Below, piece after piece: positions 27,201 to 40,713 of a stretch of DNA of 64,000 nt. Each line of letters opens with the position of its first letter. Within the stretch, counting starts at the first letter, position 1. Location of the stretch: the NCBI GenBank assembly GCA_033980235.1, contig CM067062.1, forward strand, positions 16,683,301 to 16,747,300. The letters are read 5' to 3'. Below the pieces are notes generated by a model. That model was not told the origin of the DNA. It saw only the letters and a list, made by a program, of their open reading frames with translations, and did not search any database. The DNA comes from Diadema setosum (taxonomy: Eukaryota > Echinodermata > Echinoidea > Diadematoida > Diadematidae). The position numbers and the translations under genes are program-made.

Positions 27201-29672
27201 TCTATGATACTGTACACAGTGCAGAGAGCACACAGTGATAATGAGCAGTGTTAACTGGGCATAGGCTTATCTACTGAAGATTGCAAAATTGATGCCTATA
27301 CTGATGATTGAGAATTGATGGCTACATGATAACAATGGAGAATATCTGCACAACAATGGGACCAGGGAATAGAACCTGTGAGTCGTTTGATGAATTTGAC
27401 ACATATCACCTGGGAAAATGAGTGATGAATAGGTGACTGTGTGTTTGCAAAACAGCCAACCTTGGTGCTAATTAAAATGCTCTATAGAAATACAAAATGC
27501 AATGCATTTCCAGGTAGTATCCTAATGAACACATTTGACTTGATGCTCAAATTTTCATAAATCTATAAAGCCATAGCGATGGACTTCATGCAGTATACAT
27601 AGCATGCACAGTGGCAGAGTTTAGATATTATATCATCATATTCATTAATACATTTATTTTGTATACAACCAGAAATTGTATTTCTTATTACACACGATAT
27701 AATTTGTCAAATGTATATTTTGTACTATGCAATACCTTTTGTTAAATGGAAATCAGTCACATAAAATAAATTAATCCAATTCAAATCTTACTGACCTATG
27801 TGGTCAGTGAATGCCAAATTCCTGTACAGAGAGGCCTCAATCGATTGTGATTTTAATACATCAATTGTTAGGCTATCCACACAATCCTTTCCATGTGATT
27901 TCTTATTCCTTTTTGGCACATACACTTCAAACATTGAACACAAAGACCAACTGTTCATGGAAACAGACAGACATCCACTACTTCCCTCTATGAGCTGAGT
28001 GACATTAATTGAATAAAAACTATGCTGGCTTGCTTCAACTCAATTTACTGCCAGCAGCAGCTGGGCGTTGAACCCACTGCAACATGGTTTCATGGCTATT
28101 AGTCTAAGTACACAACACCCCAATATTACATTGCTTTTGTGATGCATGACAATGTGGATGTCGTAGAAGTGGATATTGCAGGGAAGTATGACACTATGAC
28201 AATTTCTATGCTTGTCCTGACGTTTCTCACATTTTCATCATTCTAAGGAACTCCAATAGTTTTATACAAATGAAATTCAGCTCCGAGAGTACAAAAATGG
28301 AGTCTGAATGTACAGACTAAATAAATCCATAACTAATCAATGCTTCTGAATGTGCCTAAACCAATGTCCCTGAGAAATGCCCTTTATTGTGCTTTACTCA
28401 CCATAGTTGGATACTGGAGTGTTTCTGTGCCACATCAAACAAACCTGGACACCATGCACAGATGCTTATCAGTTACACTACATTATTGTATGATGGTCTA
28501 ATAATCATATTCAATTTATTTTCTCCAATACATGTGATGTTTCACTGTAATATCAATAATACATTAAAAAATAAAAAAAAAATCTTTCATAACATTTCCT
28601 TTGAGGTCATTAGGCACTGGTTGTAAGTTTTTTGTTTGTTTTGTTTTTTGTTTTTGTTTGAATTAGAACAAGGAAGTATAATATGGCATTTTAGTAAAAA
28701 CAAAATAATCTTTCACAGTCTACACAAAAAGCTGAAGTATTTATATAGTTGAAAAATATTAAAGGTGGGGTGTGCATGGCAGGTTTTAATTTAGGCGCCG
28801 GACTCCTCTCATTTTCACACTTGAAGGCATCAATGAGGCCACTGTACGTCAGCTTGTTTGCAATGTAAATAAAGAGACGCATGCAGGTCTCTAATACAGT
28901 GGGCAGACACAATATATTTCACATGGTGACACATATTGCATAGAACATGGGATGATGAATAGCCTACTCTGTACGATCTGGGCTGCAGTATATCACACGA
29001 GTTTTAATAGTTTCGTATCCGCCATACTGAAATGAACTGCTATATTTTCAAACTTGATAGTGGAAGCAAAAAAGGAAATTCTATCTTCCAATCAATATTT
29101 ATCTTACAGTTGATTGATCAGTTATTTACAATATCATGTTATCCATACTAGCACCTCCTATTTCTATAAATAGACTATTCTTGTTGAAATATGTGCTCAA
29201 TTTCACTTTTATCAGCTGCCTTGCAATTTGATGTCTCATTATGTAGATGAATGCATTTATTTCCTCTTTGTAGAGAGTCAACATTGAAATATTGAAGGAA
29301 ATTTCACCAATCGGCTTTACTTTTTTTGATCAAACATATCTCATTTCACTGGGGGGGGGGGGGGGGACCTGAGCAAGAGTCTATATAAAAAAAGTATATA
29401 TCTGCTGGAAGCAAATGTCTTCAAAGAACTTCTCACTTCTCGACAAGAAGAGAATGGAAGAACTGGTCTAAAAAAAAATAAAAAGTTGTTTGACATTCGA
29501 TTCTGCGCCACTAGAATCACGACTTTCAAAATCGTAAGAGTTAACTATTTCCTGTATCAGCTTACAAATCCCACGCCAAGCCATTGTCCAGATCATCGGC
29601 AGCATAATTGAAGTCAAATCTATCCCCTGCTCTCACTTTCCCTTCCCAAAGATCATTTTGCTACTGTACCTG

Positions 29673-30267
29673 TTAAAGGTAGGGAATCCCATTTGCACGC
29701 CTTAAATGAAGAGTTGTATAAATACAGTGGTATGTTGAAGAGAGTATCATTTTAGAAACTCCCATAAAGTATTGAAAGTGGAAGGTAACATTTAGTACAT
29801 TAGTACATTGTACATTAGTACATTAGTAACATTTAGTACATTGACCGTTAGATTTTGAATTGAATTGTTTTCGGGGCTCACCGTAAATTCCAGTACATTA
29901 CTAGGCTACCTTTGCAGACCCATGTACTGCATGTGTGTCCATCATGTATATTTTGTGAAGAAGGTTCACCAACACTTACAAACATTTCTATATACATTCT
30001 TGCCACACACTCTATATGTTATTACATCAGCTCCTGTACTTTTAGATTTGTGTTTATAGATCACAAGTACAGAAGAATGCAACAAAAAGGCGTAAGTGTG
30101 GCTGACACACAGAACTACTGAGTAGTTGAGTTTTGTGCATTATTCAAATTTTAGATAACTGTTGACTTCCAAATTTCTAAGCAGTGGCCTAAGCAAGTCC
30201 CCTGAGGTTCATATTCAATGTTTTGAAGCATTTTGGGAGGTCAGTAAAAGGTATCCCCTACCTTTAA
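29673..30267. mobile_element. TTAA-flanked element with TTAAAGGTAGGGxATxCC ends (595 bp)
   Basis: The left end TTAAAGGTAGGGAATCCC and right end GGTATCCCCTACCTTTAA are inverted complements with two differences. The interior includes a small tandem array of ACATTAGT-type units (29787-29842). The 106-codon ORF crossing the right end shows no domain and is taken as chance. Confidence 0.75.
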
Positions 30268-33200
30268 CCCTCCCTATGCCAGAGACTTTAGACAGTGTGT
30301 ACAGAGCTATGAGGTCTTCTGTGTCAATTTGCATTCAAAGTACACAAAGGGTTAATTGTCTAGATACAGCATTACATTACAGAGAGTATAATACTTGCTC
30401 TAACAGGGAGTCTGGCAAGAACCCTATGATTCTAACTTCAAGTGCCCATTTGTATTTCACTTTGTCTGACAATGATTTTTAGCTGCCCTTTACAATTACA
30501 AGCGGGCAAGTAGGTTTAGAGGCATCCTACCACATGATAATATTCTTCAAGCTAGACATTCATACAGCACAACAATAAACGTTCAAGTATTCAGTTGTTA
30601 ACAGGAAACTTTATCAATGCTGTAGGTCCGTCCTATGGACAGCCATGGGAAGAAACTCTAATTGTCTCTGAAAACTTACATTTTTTTTTCTTGTCTTGTC
30701 AACATGAAGGAATGCTAAAAACATCAAGTTCAAAATACTCTTTAATCTATTTGGGCAATTTAAGGGCACCGTGAATTTCATTTGTAGAATTGTCGTACTG
30801 GTCTATATTCAACAAAGGACAATGAGATGTACATGTATTTTTAGACATGATTGTATGCATGGCATTAAGCACTGGCCAAATGGGACCCCACTCCAAATTG
30901 TAATTACTTCAAAAATAGTGCTCAGCTAAGAAAATTGTTTTCCCATCTTCAATTGGCTTTATTGAGTCGCAGTCTTCTTTATTTTTTCCCCTCAAATGTG
31001 GCGACAAGACAGATTGATTTCCATCAAGGAAATACTACCACCAAGAGGAATCTAGGAGTGTTTCCATGCAAGAGATAAAAGATTAGAGTGACAGTTATAC
31101 CAGTTAATGATGCCCCAAGCCTCATTCCATCGCTTCACCCACGCATCATTGATGTGCTGATCAATAGTGATCAATAGGCGTCCAGCCTGAATGTGGACGT
31201 CCACTGTGAATACAATGTGCTCGGTCCCATTTAAAGCATGAAGCTGTGGCCTGAATACATCGAGGAGCTGAAAGCTTGGTGTTTGGTGGTATGTATAGTG
31301 TATACACCTGAGGTAGCCCAATCTTTTAGCAAGATTCTGAACATCTGTACACATTGTGAACCCCCACTTTGTTTTTCCTCATAAGCTGGCAATTTCATTG
31401 GAGCAGAAACAGGCTCGATCTTGTTACCAAAATTATTATTTACTCCTTTTTTTTTTTACAAACCTATGAATTCACTTTCTGCCAATTGCGGCTAATGGAC
31501 CCACAATGCCCTACTAATGCTATATTCCAACAGCAATGCTTCAACAGAAAATTCATTCCTTGTTTGTTTGATATATTACCCTTGCAAATAAATGATGCTA
31601 TTGCTGATAAATGCAATTAAGAAGAAACCCATTCATATTTTCCCCTTAAAACATAACAGTTTACTCCACTGGTGCATGGTAATTTAACCTGCTACCTTAC
31701 CCAGTTTTGAGTGGGGCACACATATATCTCTGTAAACAACTCTGATCCGGAATCCATTCATCACTGACAAATATTTGCAGTGTCAAAAGACAAATGTCAT
31801 GCAAACTTTAGGGTCATAAAAAAATCATCCCCCATGAGCCTTGAAGTCAATAAAGGATTTTGATGTCAGACTGAAATTCCATAGGTTAATTGCCTATCAT
31901 GCTGTGCTGAATTGCTTGTTGTGAAGGCATGCCATGTCAGCAACATTAATCTTGTGAGCTTGAAAGCAAACATATAAACATAAATGATAGCTATATCGAT
32001 ATACCGGTAGTACATGTATGTTGCAGAACATGAAGAGGAATTATGTACGTTTTTTCATGGTATAATACAACTGGTAATCATATTTACTGATGAGTATGTG
32101 TCATATTATTTTTGAGGGTTCTTAGGGAAAAGAGCTTTGAAAAAAAAAAGACATTGAAAAACATTCACATAAAATGTTAAATCATCTTCAAACTTCGAAC
32201 TCAAAGAACAGATTCTTGATGATGCTTGCTTAGAGAAAAAGATACAGAAAAAGCAAAATCCTGTACTTGAAATGTAAACATATATCAGTGATTTAAAATT
32301 CACTAGGTTTTTCAACTTGTTCAATACATAGATTACGTTCCCAGAACGGACAATGTCAACAAGTCCATTCTCATCACAGATGGCATATATGCTGATTATG
32401 ACAGAAGTCTATACATATAAATACTCTCCCCTAGAGCTAATCAACCCAGCTGGGTATGACCCTTGGGTCAGTCTGCTCAGCTAGAGATACTAGGCCCCTG
32501 GACATCACGACCTAGGTCCTGTAATTGCTCTAGATATGTGCTGCCAGTAGTGTATGTCTTTAACTTCTTGATGGAATATACAATGTAATTGTCTAAGCAT
32601 TAAAATGTAACCTCTAATTTTCTCAGTACTATGCAATATTTAATATGATAATAGACAAAAGCATTAGAACGGTCTTTATTTTCAGCACAGAAGTATCTAG
32701 AAACAACATTGGATAACTGTTCGCAGTGTGATTCATCCACAAACATTTACTTGAAAATTTGAAGATCCTGTTTAGAGGAACCTGAGAGACAAAACAGAAT
32801 TGCCATGGAAATGGAAGATCAATGACTTTACATTACCAACTGGGAGGTTTAGTCACATCTTTCTTTTTTTTTCGCACAGCTGTAGGATTAAAAAATACCA
32901 TTCTATAGAGTACATAAAATACCACTATTACTCAAATCTGTAGAAATCGGGGACCCCCAAATTGAGAACTGCTCATCCCTTTGACACTTTTTCAATAATA
33001 TGACTCTTTGATAGACCTACAATGTACAATCATGCTCTACAGGATATTGTGGTTACTTAAATCCTGATAACAGGTTTACAGTTTAGAATTACATTTTACC
33101 AAGCTTGCACCATTGAACAGTGTATTACGAGTGTTTTTTTTTTTCACTGTAGTCTCTTTTAACTCCCAAATACAAGAAATTTTTTGTTGTTAAAAATCTT

Positions 33201-35651
33201 GCGTCCTGCCATTTCATACAATAGGCAAAATTCATCACAAAATACAGCCAGACTTAAAATGCATCTATGTAGTCTCCTCTAATCTAGGTGACTTAATGCT
33301 AATACAAGGTCTCTGATAAGAAGTGAAAAGGTGAAATAGAGATTGCATAGCATGGGGTGCATGAATGTCCCTGCAATGACAGTTTATCCAGCACTCAAAG
33401 CACATTTCCAGCATCAGGCAGCTGGTATAAGGCAGAATGCTGCGAGCATTCATTTTCCGCCAAATTGAAATCTGCTTTGTGGTGTACCCATTCCTTTACA
33501 TGCTTTGTCCAAGTATGTCCTGTCAATTAAAGTTGTGTCTTAACCAGACTCTGTGCAAATCTAACTCTTTTGTCCAGTGCAAAAGACAGATGTTTTCAGT
33601 ATCTTCATTTTCTGATTTGTATAACCCACAAGGGAAACTGGAGGGAAAAAATGTGGGGACATTAGCATAGAAACTATTCAGTGAAAAGAGCTTATTACTC
33701 AGCATGCATTGAAACCGACTTGGCAGTAAGCAAAGGATGCTATTACATGGAGCATTTTATAGAGCTATTCTTCATATTTGGAATCTTTTTTCAGCTATTG
33801 CCAAAGTGATCAATGATTCTGGCCGACTTGCAGTTCTATGATGTGTTCAATGTATAATCTCATGTATTCTAAGTACAGGAAATGCATTGGCAAGTGCTAG
33901 ATAATGCATACTTAGCAGCCACCAATTTGCATAGCAAAAAGGCAGGTCTGAGCAGTTAGACTAGTCACATCAAATTGAACAAGAGATTAGAAGTAACTTT
34001 GCCTTCTTCTCAGAGAGACTGAGGCATCTCCATGAAATCCTCCTATACTCATAATTGATGATTAACCAGATCTACTTTAAAGGGGTCATCCTCACTTCAT
34101 TCAATCCATCCTTTAGTAGCACCATTGTTGAAAAAGATGTAATTCCTGCACAGAAGTCGTATTTACAACCTTAATCACCGCCATGGCTTCCTACAGAGCT
34201 TAGGGCTGTTTTGCAGCTGTAGGTTTCATTTAGGGAGTCTCTCAGCATGGATTGAATATTGCTCCCTCCTGTGCTAATGGAGCAAACAATGAATGTGGAG
34301 GTATCACTGGGCATTGTCCATTGAGCAATGCATTCAAGTATCAAAGGATCTGAATTCCAGGTGATGGAAAACACACTACAATGACATCATTGATGGTGTA
34401 TGCAGTGCACTGAAATTTTGTGCAAGATCAACATGCTCGTCAGTAGATAAAATTGACAAAGCACAATTAAGAAAAAAAGGCTCATTTCACTTTACTGTGT
34501 ATAATACAGAAAACTTTCAACAAAAGAAATGACGCAATAATTCCTGATAGACTGAACTATGGTTATGACAATAAGACAGTTGACATGGTTTAACTTTATA
34601 AAAGGTTAAAAACTCTAAAAGGAAATATTGAAATGTAAAACTTCAAGATGCCTTACTCAGAGGTTGCATTCCCATGAACAACTTTGAATGAATTTGAAAA
34701 TAATGATGCAAACATGACTGTACTGGGGAAAAAAAATTCCATCTTAACAAATGCTGTGGGATAAATGTCAAATTCTGACATTTTAAAATATGACACTCTC
34801 AGTCACTGTAGATAACACAGTATGACATTTTTGGGCTAATCTTGCTTGAACAGATAGACACTATGGTTACAATAGCTCTTAATATGACGTCTGACAGGAA
34901 GGAAATCATCGCCCACATGACTCTTATGTCCACACCAAAATAAATATATCCAGTGAAGATTCAAGGAATCATTCTATGACATACTAAGAAATTTGAAGAG
35001 GGGTTGAATAAACAACAAGACAACAAGACAAAGAGCTCTATTTGCAATACATGCTGATATTGCCGCATGTTATACAATACACTTTGGATCCTGTTGATTT
35101 TACCTATTCATGATTTCTTCCTGAAGTAAACATTGCAAGGGCAAATTGACTTTCTTTTTTCATTGACTGCAGCGTGATAAATGCTGACAGTATGTATGAA
35201 CAGTTTTAAGAAACATTCCCATCGCCCCGTCCACATTCTTCGGCTCTGAGCAAACACTATACTTGGCACTTCAGGCGTACTCATGCGTCACACTTTTGTG
35301 TGTGCTGAGAGGAAGGTGGATTGCTATCAGTGTAAACACGGGGCTGTGAACAACCTCACGCAGCAGTGACACAACAGAATGAAGACGTGGAAATTGCTTT
35401 TGATTATGTCCGAGTGAGATAACAGTCAGCACACAATATTCTTCTCTCTCTTTCTACCAGTTCTTTTTTTTTTTTTATAGAGCAGAGGCTAGTTACTTAC
35501 AGGAAGCTGTTTTTGTGGCTTCCAGTCCCAATGTGATATTGTTTCATGAATAAAAACAGGCCAGATTACCCAATTTCTATAACTGCTGACAAGTTTCAAG
35601 ATTTGGCCCGAGAAGCTCTGAAGCTCATCACCTTGAGAATGCATTGATGTC

Positions 35652-36000
35652 CAGAAGCGGATCTAGAGGGGGGGGTTGGGGGGGTTGCAACCCCCCCCCC
35701 CCCCAAAAAAAAAAAAAAAAAAATCCGGGGACCATTTTTTTTTTTTTTATCTTATCTTTCTATTTTAAACTTGTAATTTTATTTTTTTTCTATTTATGGC
35801 AATGACCTCTATACCAAAAAAAAATGGTGTTTTAGATGCAAGAAAACGCCATTTTCACACACAGATTTTCAAAAATTCTCCTTACTGTGGGAGGGGGGAC
35901 ACCCCCCTCCTACACCCTCCCCCCCCCCCCCCTCACTCGCTCCGCTCCCTCGCATACCGCCCCCAACCCCCTCCTTTATAAAAAGCTAGATCAGCCCCTG
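35652..36000. mobile_element. Inverted-repeat element with GGATCTAG/CTAGATCAGCCCCTG ends
   Basis: The left boundary CAGAAGCGGATCTAG and right boundary CTAGATCAGCCCCTG are imperfect inverted repeats. The interior is rich in homopolymer runs (G, C, A, T) and has a CTCGCTCCGCTCCCTCGC segment. Its ends resemble the smaller element at 51152-51271, suggesting one superfamily. Confidence 0.55.
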
Positions 36001-36675
36001 ATGTCTGCAAATTTTGATGCTTTCTTGAGACTGCTTTGTTGTTTCTGTTTCTGTTTTTGCTGCTCAGATTCCAAAACAGTGATTCTTAGAAATATTTCTC
36101 TAAGTGGAGGAGAAAATTCCACAGTTATGTAGTTGGCACCATCCATATAAGACTCTTTCACATAATAACACAAGGGTGTCAACTAGCTCTTTATATCTGT
36201 GACAAGATGCTGAATGCATCTCAACTTTGTAAACTTTGGCATCTGTGGCCCTTTTCTGCTGTTTGTCATTATGTGCTTTCACTATTCCTTCTGGAAATCC
36301 AGAAATAATATCATCGTACCACTTGATATAAGGTAAACACTATTGCTTTTTTTCTTTCTTTCTTTCTGTTGTTTTTTTTTTTTTTTGGGGGGGGGGGGCA
36401 TGCACATTTCAAACACAAGTGACAAGCTCCACACAAGTATAGCTTTCTTAAAAAAGATCAACAAGACTATATCAAATGATATCAGGATATAATATTGATC
36501 AGGATGGCATCCTAAAGTGTAGTGATAATCAAATCAGCATGCAATTTTACTAGGAAATTTGCTGGATAGTTTCCCTCAGAACAAGTTTTTCTTTGCTTAG
36601 TGTTCTAAAAGTTCACTTCAGTGTGTATAATTTTTAAGTGCAAAATTTCATACACAGAGAGCTGTCACACAAACA

Positions 36676-37032
36676 TTAAAGGTCCAGTTTACCTTTGGGA
36701 GCAGTGATTTCAAAAATGTTCAAGATATCACATTTGATGCATATGTGTAGGTCTGTTGTATCATAAAACATCCTACCATATGAAATATTTGCAATAAAAC
36801 CTAAAATATAAGGAGATATCAGGGTTTTTCTCAGTAAACCGTAACTGTATACGGTTTAGTCTGGAAACATTTTTATTATAACTATTGTTCACATTTTGTG
36901 TATTTAACAACACTTAACATCGATTATACGGATTCAAATTTTGACAGTGGTTGTTTCTCTCCCTAACTCACATTTTAGAACTATTTTAAAGCACTAATGC
37001 TTTCATCTGCAAATGGTAAATTATGCCTTTAA
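36676..37032. mobile_element. TTAA-flanked palindromic element (357 bp)
   Basis: The left end TTAAAGGTCCAGTTTACC and right end GGTAAATTATGCCTTTAA form imperfect terminal inverted repeats with TTAA at both edges. No coding content is seen. Confidence 0.7.
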
Positions 37033-38045
37033 GTGCTAGACATAAGGAAATCACACACACACAAATGACACCGCATAGAAGTGAAAATCTGAAAACTCAT
37101 TCTTCTCATATGCAACAATCTGAATCGTAACATACAAGTCAGAATCCATGCAATGACAAATGTTTTAGACCTACAAGATACTACATCATAGTAAATGAAT
37201 GAAATCATTTTTAAAGGGAGCTATAAAAGCATCAAAAAACCAAAATAAATAACTCAGAAAATACATAGACTGCAAGAAATTCATGATTTTCCATATATGT
37301 CTCTCCCCAAATCCTTAATAAGTGAAGGAAAAGGGGGTGGGGACCCATTAACAGCACTACGTTAGCCCGAATGCATTGGCTTATATTGGCAGTGGCAGAG
37401 CCTGGTCCTCATGGGCGTGTGTCTGGACCTGGGCTTGAATGTCATGCTCCCTTCCCTCATTTAAAAATGTTCCACAGCCATTGCAGTGACAATATTATTA
37501 CGAATACAGACACTGTGAGTCTCGCCTACTTGTCTACAGGCAGACTCTACCTTCAAAATTATAAATAACACATGGATTATGGCAGTTATTTACCAATTTA
37601 AATGTCATATGATCACACAATATTGTTTGACTGGCTTTCTACATGGTATTGGTATTGTATCGCCACTATCGGTAATAAAAGTTCGAGATTATAGTGTGCA
37701 TTGATGTCAAAGTCTCTTTCATGAGGGGAAAAAATGATAATTGCCATACTATAATTATGACTACCATCCCCGGCATCAGTGGCATCATATACACTTCCCA
37801 ACTCGGAGAGCCTAGCGTGCAGTCTAATATTTTCACTTTAGTTCAGCTGCCTAACGTAACGGTCTGTTCGTAACGTAATCTATTGGTTCATGTGCAGGGT
37901 TCATTTCAAATTCAAGGCCACCGCCGCACCGGTGCTGTGTCTTGGAAGTAACGATCGAATTCATCGTAACCCCTTGTCTCGCAGACTCGGGGGACAGCTC
38001 TATTTGCTGAAAGAAGGTGTTAAAAAAAAAAAATGAAACACTCAC

Positions 38046-38188
38046 CTAAGGTATTCCTGTAAACATGTATCGCAATAATGGTGGCCGCAGTTGGTGATTT
38101 GGACCGGGTCCCGCATGGGATAGCGACAAATGGGGCAGACAAATTGTCGCAAAACCTTGTCACGGAACTTGCACTTGTATCCAGGCAT
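38046..38188 (-). CDS. TRAF4: TRAF4-type RING finger protein, first coding exon
   Basis: Read on the - strand, the exon starts at ATG 38188-38186 and encodes 47 codons plus two bases, ending at donor CTTAG|GTGAGT. The N-terminus MPGYKCKF is followed by a RING half: CPIC (Cys18, Cys21), PMRDPVQITNCGHHYCDTC (Cys34, His36, Cys39, Cys42) and LQEYL. The N-terminal MPG..KF, the PMR.PVQ...CGH..CDTCLQE pattern and the position at the protein start match TRAF4, an E3/adaptor acting in TNF-receptor-family, polarity and morphogenesis signalling. An in-frame TAG lies 33 nt upstream of the ATG, supporting the start. The last RING cysteines, the TRAF zinc fingers and the MATH domain must lie in later exons, which I do not recognise in this window. 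Confidence 0.88.
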
Positions 38189-38350
38189 GGCGAAAAAGAG
38201 TCGTCTGCTACAGTTCGACTACTGCGTGTAAACAAGAACGGGCGAGAGCAAGTCGCCGGCAGCTCGAACAACCCTGTTCAAAAGTGGAGACAAACCCGAC
38301 AAAACGTGTGGAGACTTCTCGCTTCGCCACTTCTTGCTAATCAAGTGATA
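38189..38350 (-). promoter_or_regulatory. Probable 5' UTR/promoter-proximal region of the TRAF4-type gene
   Basis: This stretch directly upstream of the TRAF start is richer in CpG and GC than its surroundings. It holds the in-frame stop before the ATG. No TATA box is evident at a fixed distance. The exact transcription start is unknown; the call rests on position and composition. Confidence 0.4.
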
Positions 38351-39277
38351 TGATGAATGCTATGACAACAAACTGTGAAAATTGTGTGATCCAAAATATT
38401 ACAAGTCGTCTGCTTGCCAGCAATCTTGGAACCACATGTAAGGACTGTACCGGTGTGTTTACAGTGGAAGTCGAGGCTTCACTCACTGGACGACAAACGT
38501 ACAGCTGCAGCCGCGTACGTGCGTGTGTATCTTCTCTCCTCGTGTACGAACGAGTGCGAGTTCGTCCGTGGACACTCCTCGGATCCGATCAAGTTAAAGT
38601 GTGTCTACATGTGCTACTGGCAATTCAGCTTTGATGTTGTTATTTTATTCTTTTCAACGGTATTAGGTGATCGATATTGATATTGTGGTTAGCGTGGATT
38701 CGTCCAATCTGAAATAGGGGAGTATGGAGGGATAGGTTGATTGGAAGTAAATAGAGCATGCGTTGAATCACGTGGATCATTCACGGTTGAATGCCTTCTG
38801 TTTACTTTATTCAGTGAAGGAAAAATCAGTGGGAGACATAGGAATTATTATCACGCCACATAGATAAACGTCTTTTTTTTTTCAGTCGTCTTTTAAATAG
38901 CTCTAGCCTTCGGGCATTTCATGAATTGCAATCATTTGTCGTCAGAAGGATCCAAATTTCGTTGTTGTTCCTGTTTTTATGGGGATATAGGTGGAATGTT
39001 TACTCACAGTCGAGATAGGGAAAAACTATAAAAGAATTACTTTTTAGTGTGCCGCAATACCTCCTACATGGCAAAACAAAGAGGTACAAGAATGACGGGA
39101 TCATGAAGGTAATTCATTAAAACAACAAGTGCAATAAAACATGTTTGTTGCATAGCAACATGGATCTAAGCTCGTCATTAGGAATGGATTAACCGTACAT
39201 ATCACTTTTGTGTGACTTGTGTTGATTTATTCATCTTTTTTATTTTTTATTATTTATTTATTTATTTTATTTTTTTT

Positions 39278-39305
39278 GCTTGCTTGCTTGCTTGCTTGCT
39301 TGCTT
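39278..39305 (+). repeat. (GCTT)n microsatellite
   Basis: About seven GCTT units, followed by a polypurine block to about 39510 (GAAGAAGATGGAGAAGGAGG and similar). Confidence 0.95.
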
Positions 39306-39689
39306 TGAAGTGTTTCATCCTTTCAACAAAAGAAGAAAAAAAAATCCGGAAGAATTATGTGATGAAGAAGATGGAGAAGGAGGCAAAGGAAGAAGGTATT
39401 AGGAGGAAGAGGAGGAGGAGAAAAAGAAAAAAAAATGAAGATGGGGGACTTAGAGGAGAGGTGATGAGCAGGAGAGGGAGGAAGAAAGAACAGAAATAGA
39501 GAGAAAAAAAAAAACACAGAAAGATGTGTTTCGGACATCAAGCGACAGAATAGCTCACTGTGTATCACCAGTTCTGAGCTTGTTGCCAACAGATGGCAGC
39601 AAACAATCTTTTGTAGAGAGCTCTCATTGACGTTCGCGGGCTTGTGATTGAATCATATTTTGTTTTACTCAATGTTTTAGGTCTATCAC

Positions 39690-39990
39690 ACTGGAGGAGA
39701 CTTTGCGGCGAAAGCCGCGACTCATGCGACTCTAAAGATCAAGAAATGGCTCAAGAAGGCGACCTCTGGGCGACGTCCAAGATGTCTCTAAAACAAGGTG
39801 ATAAATATTATTCTTCCGAAAATCGCGGAGACGTCGCCGCGACGTTGCTGCGAGGTCTCTGAGACGTACGTACGCCTTATCTCAATCGCGGAGATGTCTC
39901 TGCGATGTCTCCGTTAAGTCGGCATTGGGTCTCCGCAAGATCTCAGAGACCTCGCGAACAAAATTAGTCTGGAGACTGAAAAAGGTCTCC
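39690..39990. repeat. CpG-rich degenerate repeat of GAGACGTC/GGTCTC units
   Basis: Many variants of GCGGAGACGTC, GATGTCTCTGCGATGTCTCC and TCTCAGAGACCTCGCG occur in both orientations within 300 bp. The composition is unlike the AT-rich surroundings. It may be a fold-back element or a minisatellite. No coding signal was found. Confidence 0.5.
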
Positions 39991-40683
39991 AAAAAAGTTT
40001 GTGGGGTTTGTTTGTTTTGTTTTTTTTTTTTTCTGAAGGGAGGAGGCTATAGCCCCCAGCTTTCCAACCCCTCCCCCCCCCCCCCCCCATGAAATTTTCA
40101 TACGATCCAGTCTTGTACTGCCTGCTGCGATGCTGACTGGAATTTACAATGTCATCTTCGTGAGACAGTCACTTTCATTCAGATAATAATTATTATCTAT
40201 TGTAGTTCGTAAAACTGCAAGGCATCGAGAATGACCATAATAACTTTTTGCAGCAGAAATTATCGATTTGGGGTAGGAAAATTTGTTAAAAGATACGATT
40301 CTATCTCGTAGCGTATTACACATACGCACATCTAACAGAGTACCCAAGTGGTGATGTCAGACTTTTCTTTTAGCTTGAGTTGGAACCAGGTGCGATTATG
40401 GGGAGCAACAATACTCCGTAGGGTTCACAGAATACAATATTCGGGCCAGGTGAGTTTGTTTAGAACCAGTTTCCATGGCGATGAATGGCTATGACATAAC
40501 ACTTTGGTACGGACCCCAATGTGGGCCGATGATTTGATTTCATGATTGTCCGTGTACGAGCCTTCGTGTGGAGCTCATTCTGTTGCAATTGTTATACCGC
40601 CATCAACGTTGACTGTGACAACAATCACCTACTATACTAGTACAATTGTACATTGTAGTTCGAAGTACTTGATACAGTGTACA

Positions 40684-40713
40684 ACCAGGAAGGTGGCTGT
40701 CCACCTCCCTGGT
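40684..40713. repeat. Hairpin related to 53423-53452
   Basis: ACCAGGAAGGTGG and CCACCTCCCTGGT form a 13-bp stem with one mismatch and a 4-nt loop. Confidence 0.7.

Larger units (their letters stand above)
1..38045 (-). other. Inferred long intron 1 of the TRAF4-type gene (no exon recognised)
   Basis: After the exon-1 donor, no continuation of the RING, no TRAF zinc-finger exon and no MATH exon could be seen on the - strand down to position 1. Six-frame ORFs here are short, low-complexity or without a recognisable family. The region holds TTAA-flanked palindromic elements, microsatellites, homopolymers and small tandem duplications, listed separately. I cannot exclude small exons, as the 74-nt MMP exon shows how easily they hide, nor a nested gene. 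Confidence 0.45.

Noticed and set aside
30162..30482. 106-codon ORF
   Set aside because: Crosses the right end of the TTAA element at 29673-30267 and shows no known domain.
31052..31354. 100-codon - strand ORF
   Set aside because: Looked at as a possible TRAF exon, but it has no Cys/His zinc-finger spacing or MATH motif.
39212..39499. 95-codon Lys/Glu/Arg-rich ORF
   Set aside because: Arises from the (GCTT)n and polypurine tract; no domain or splice context.
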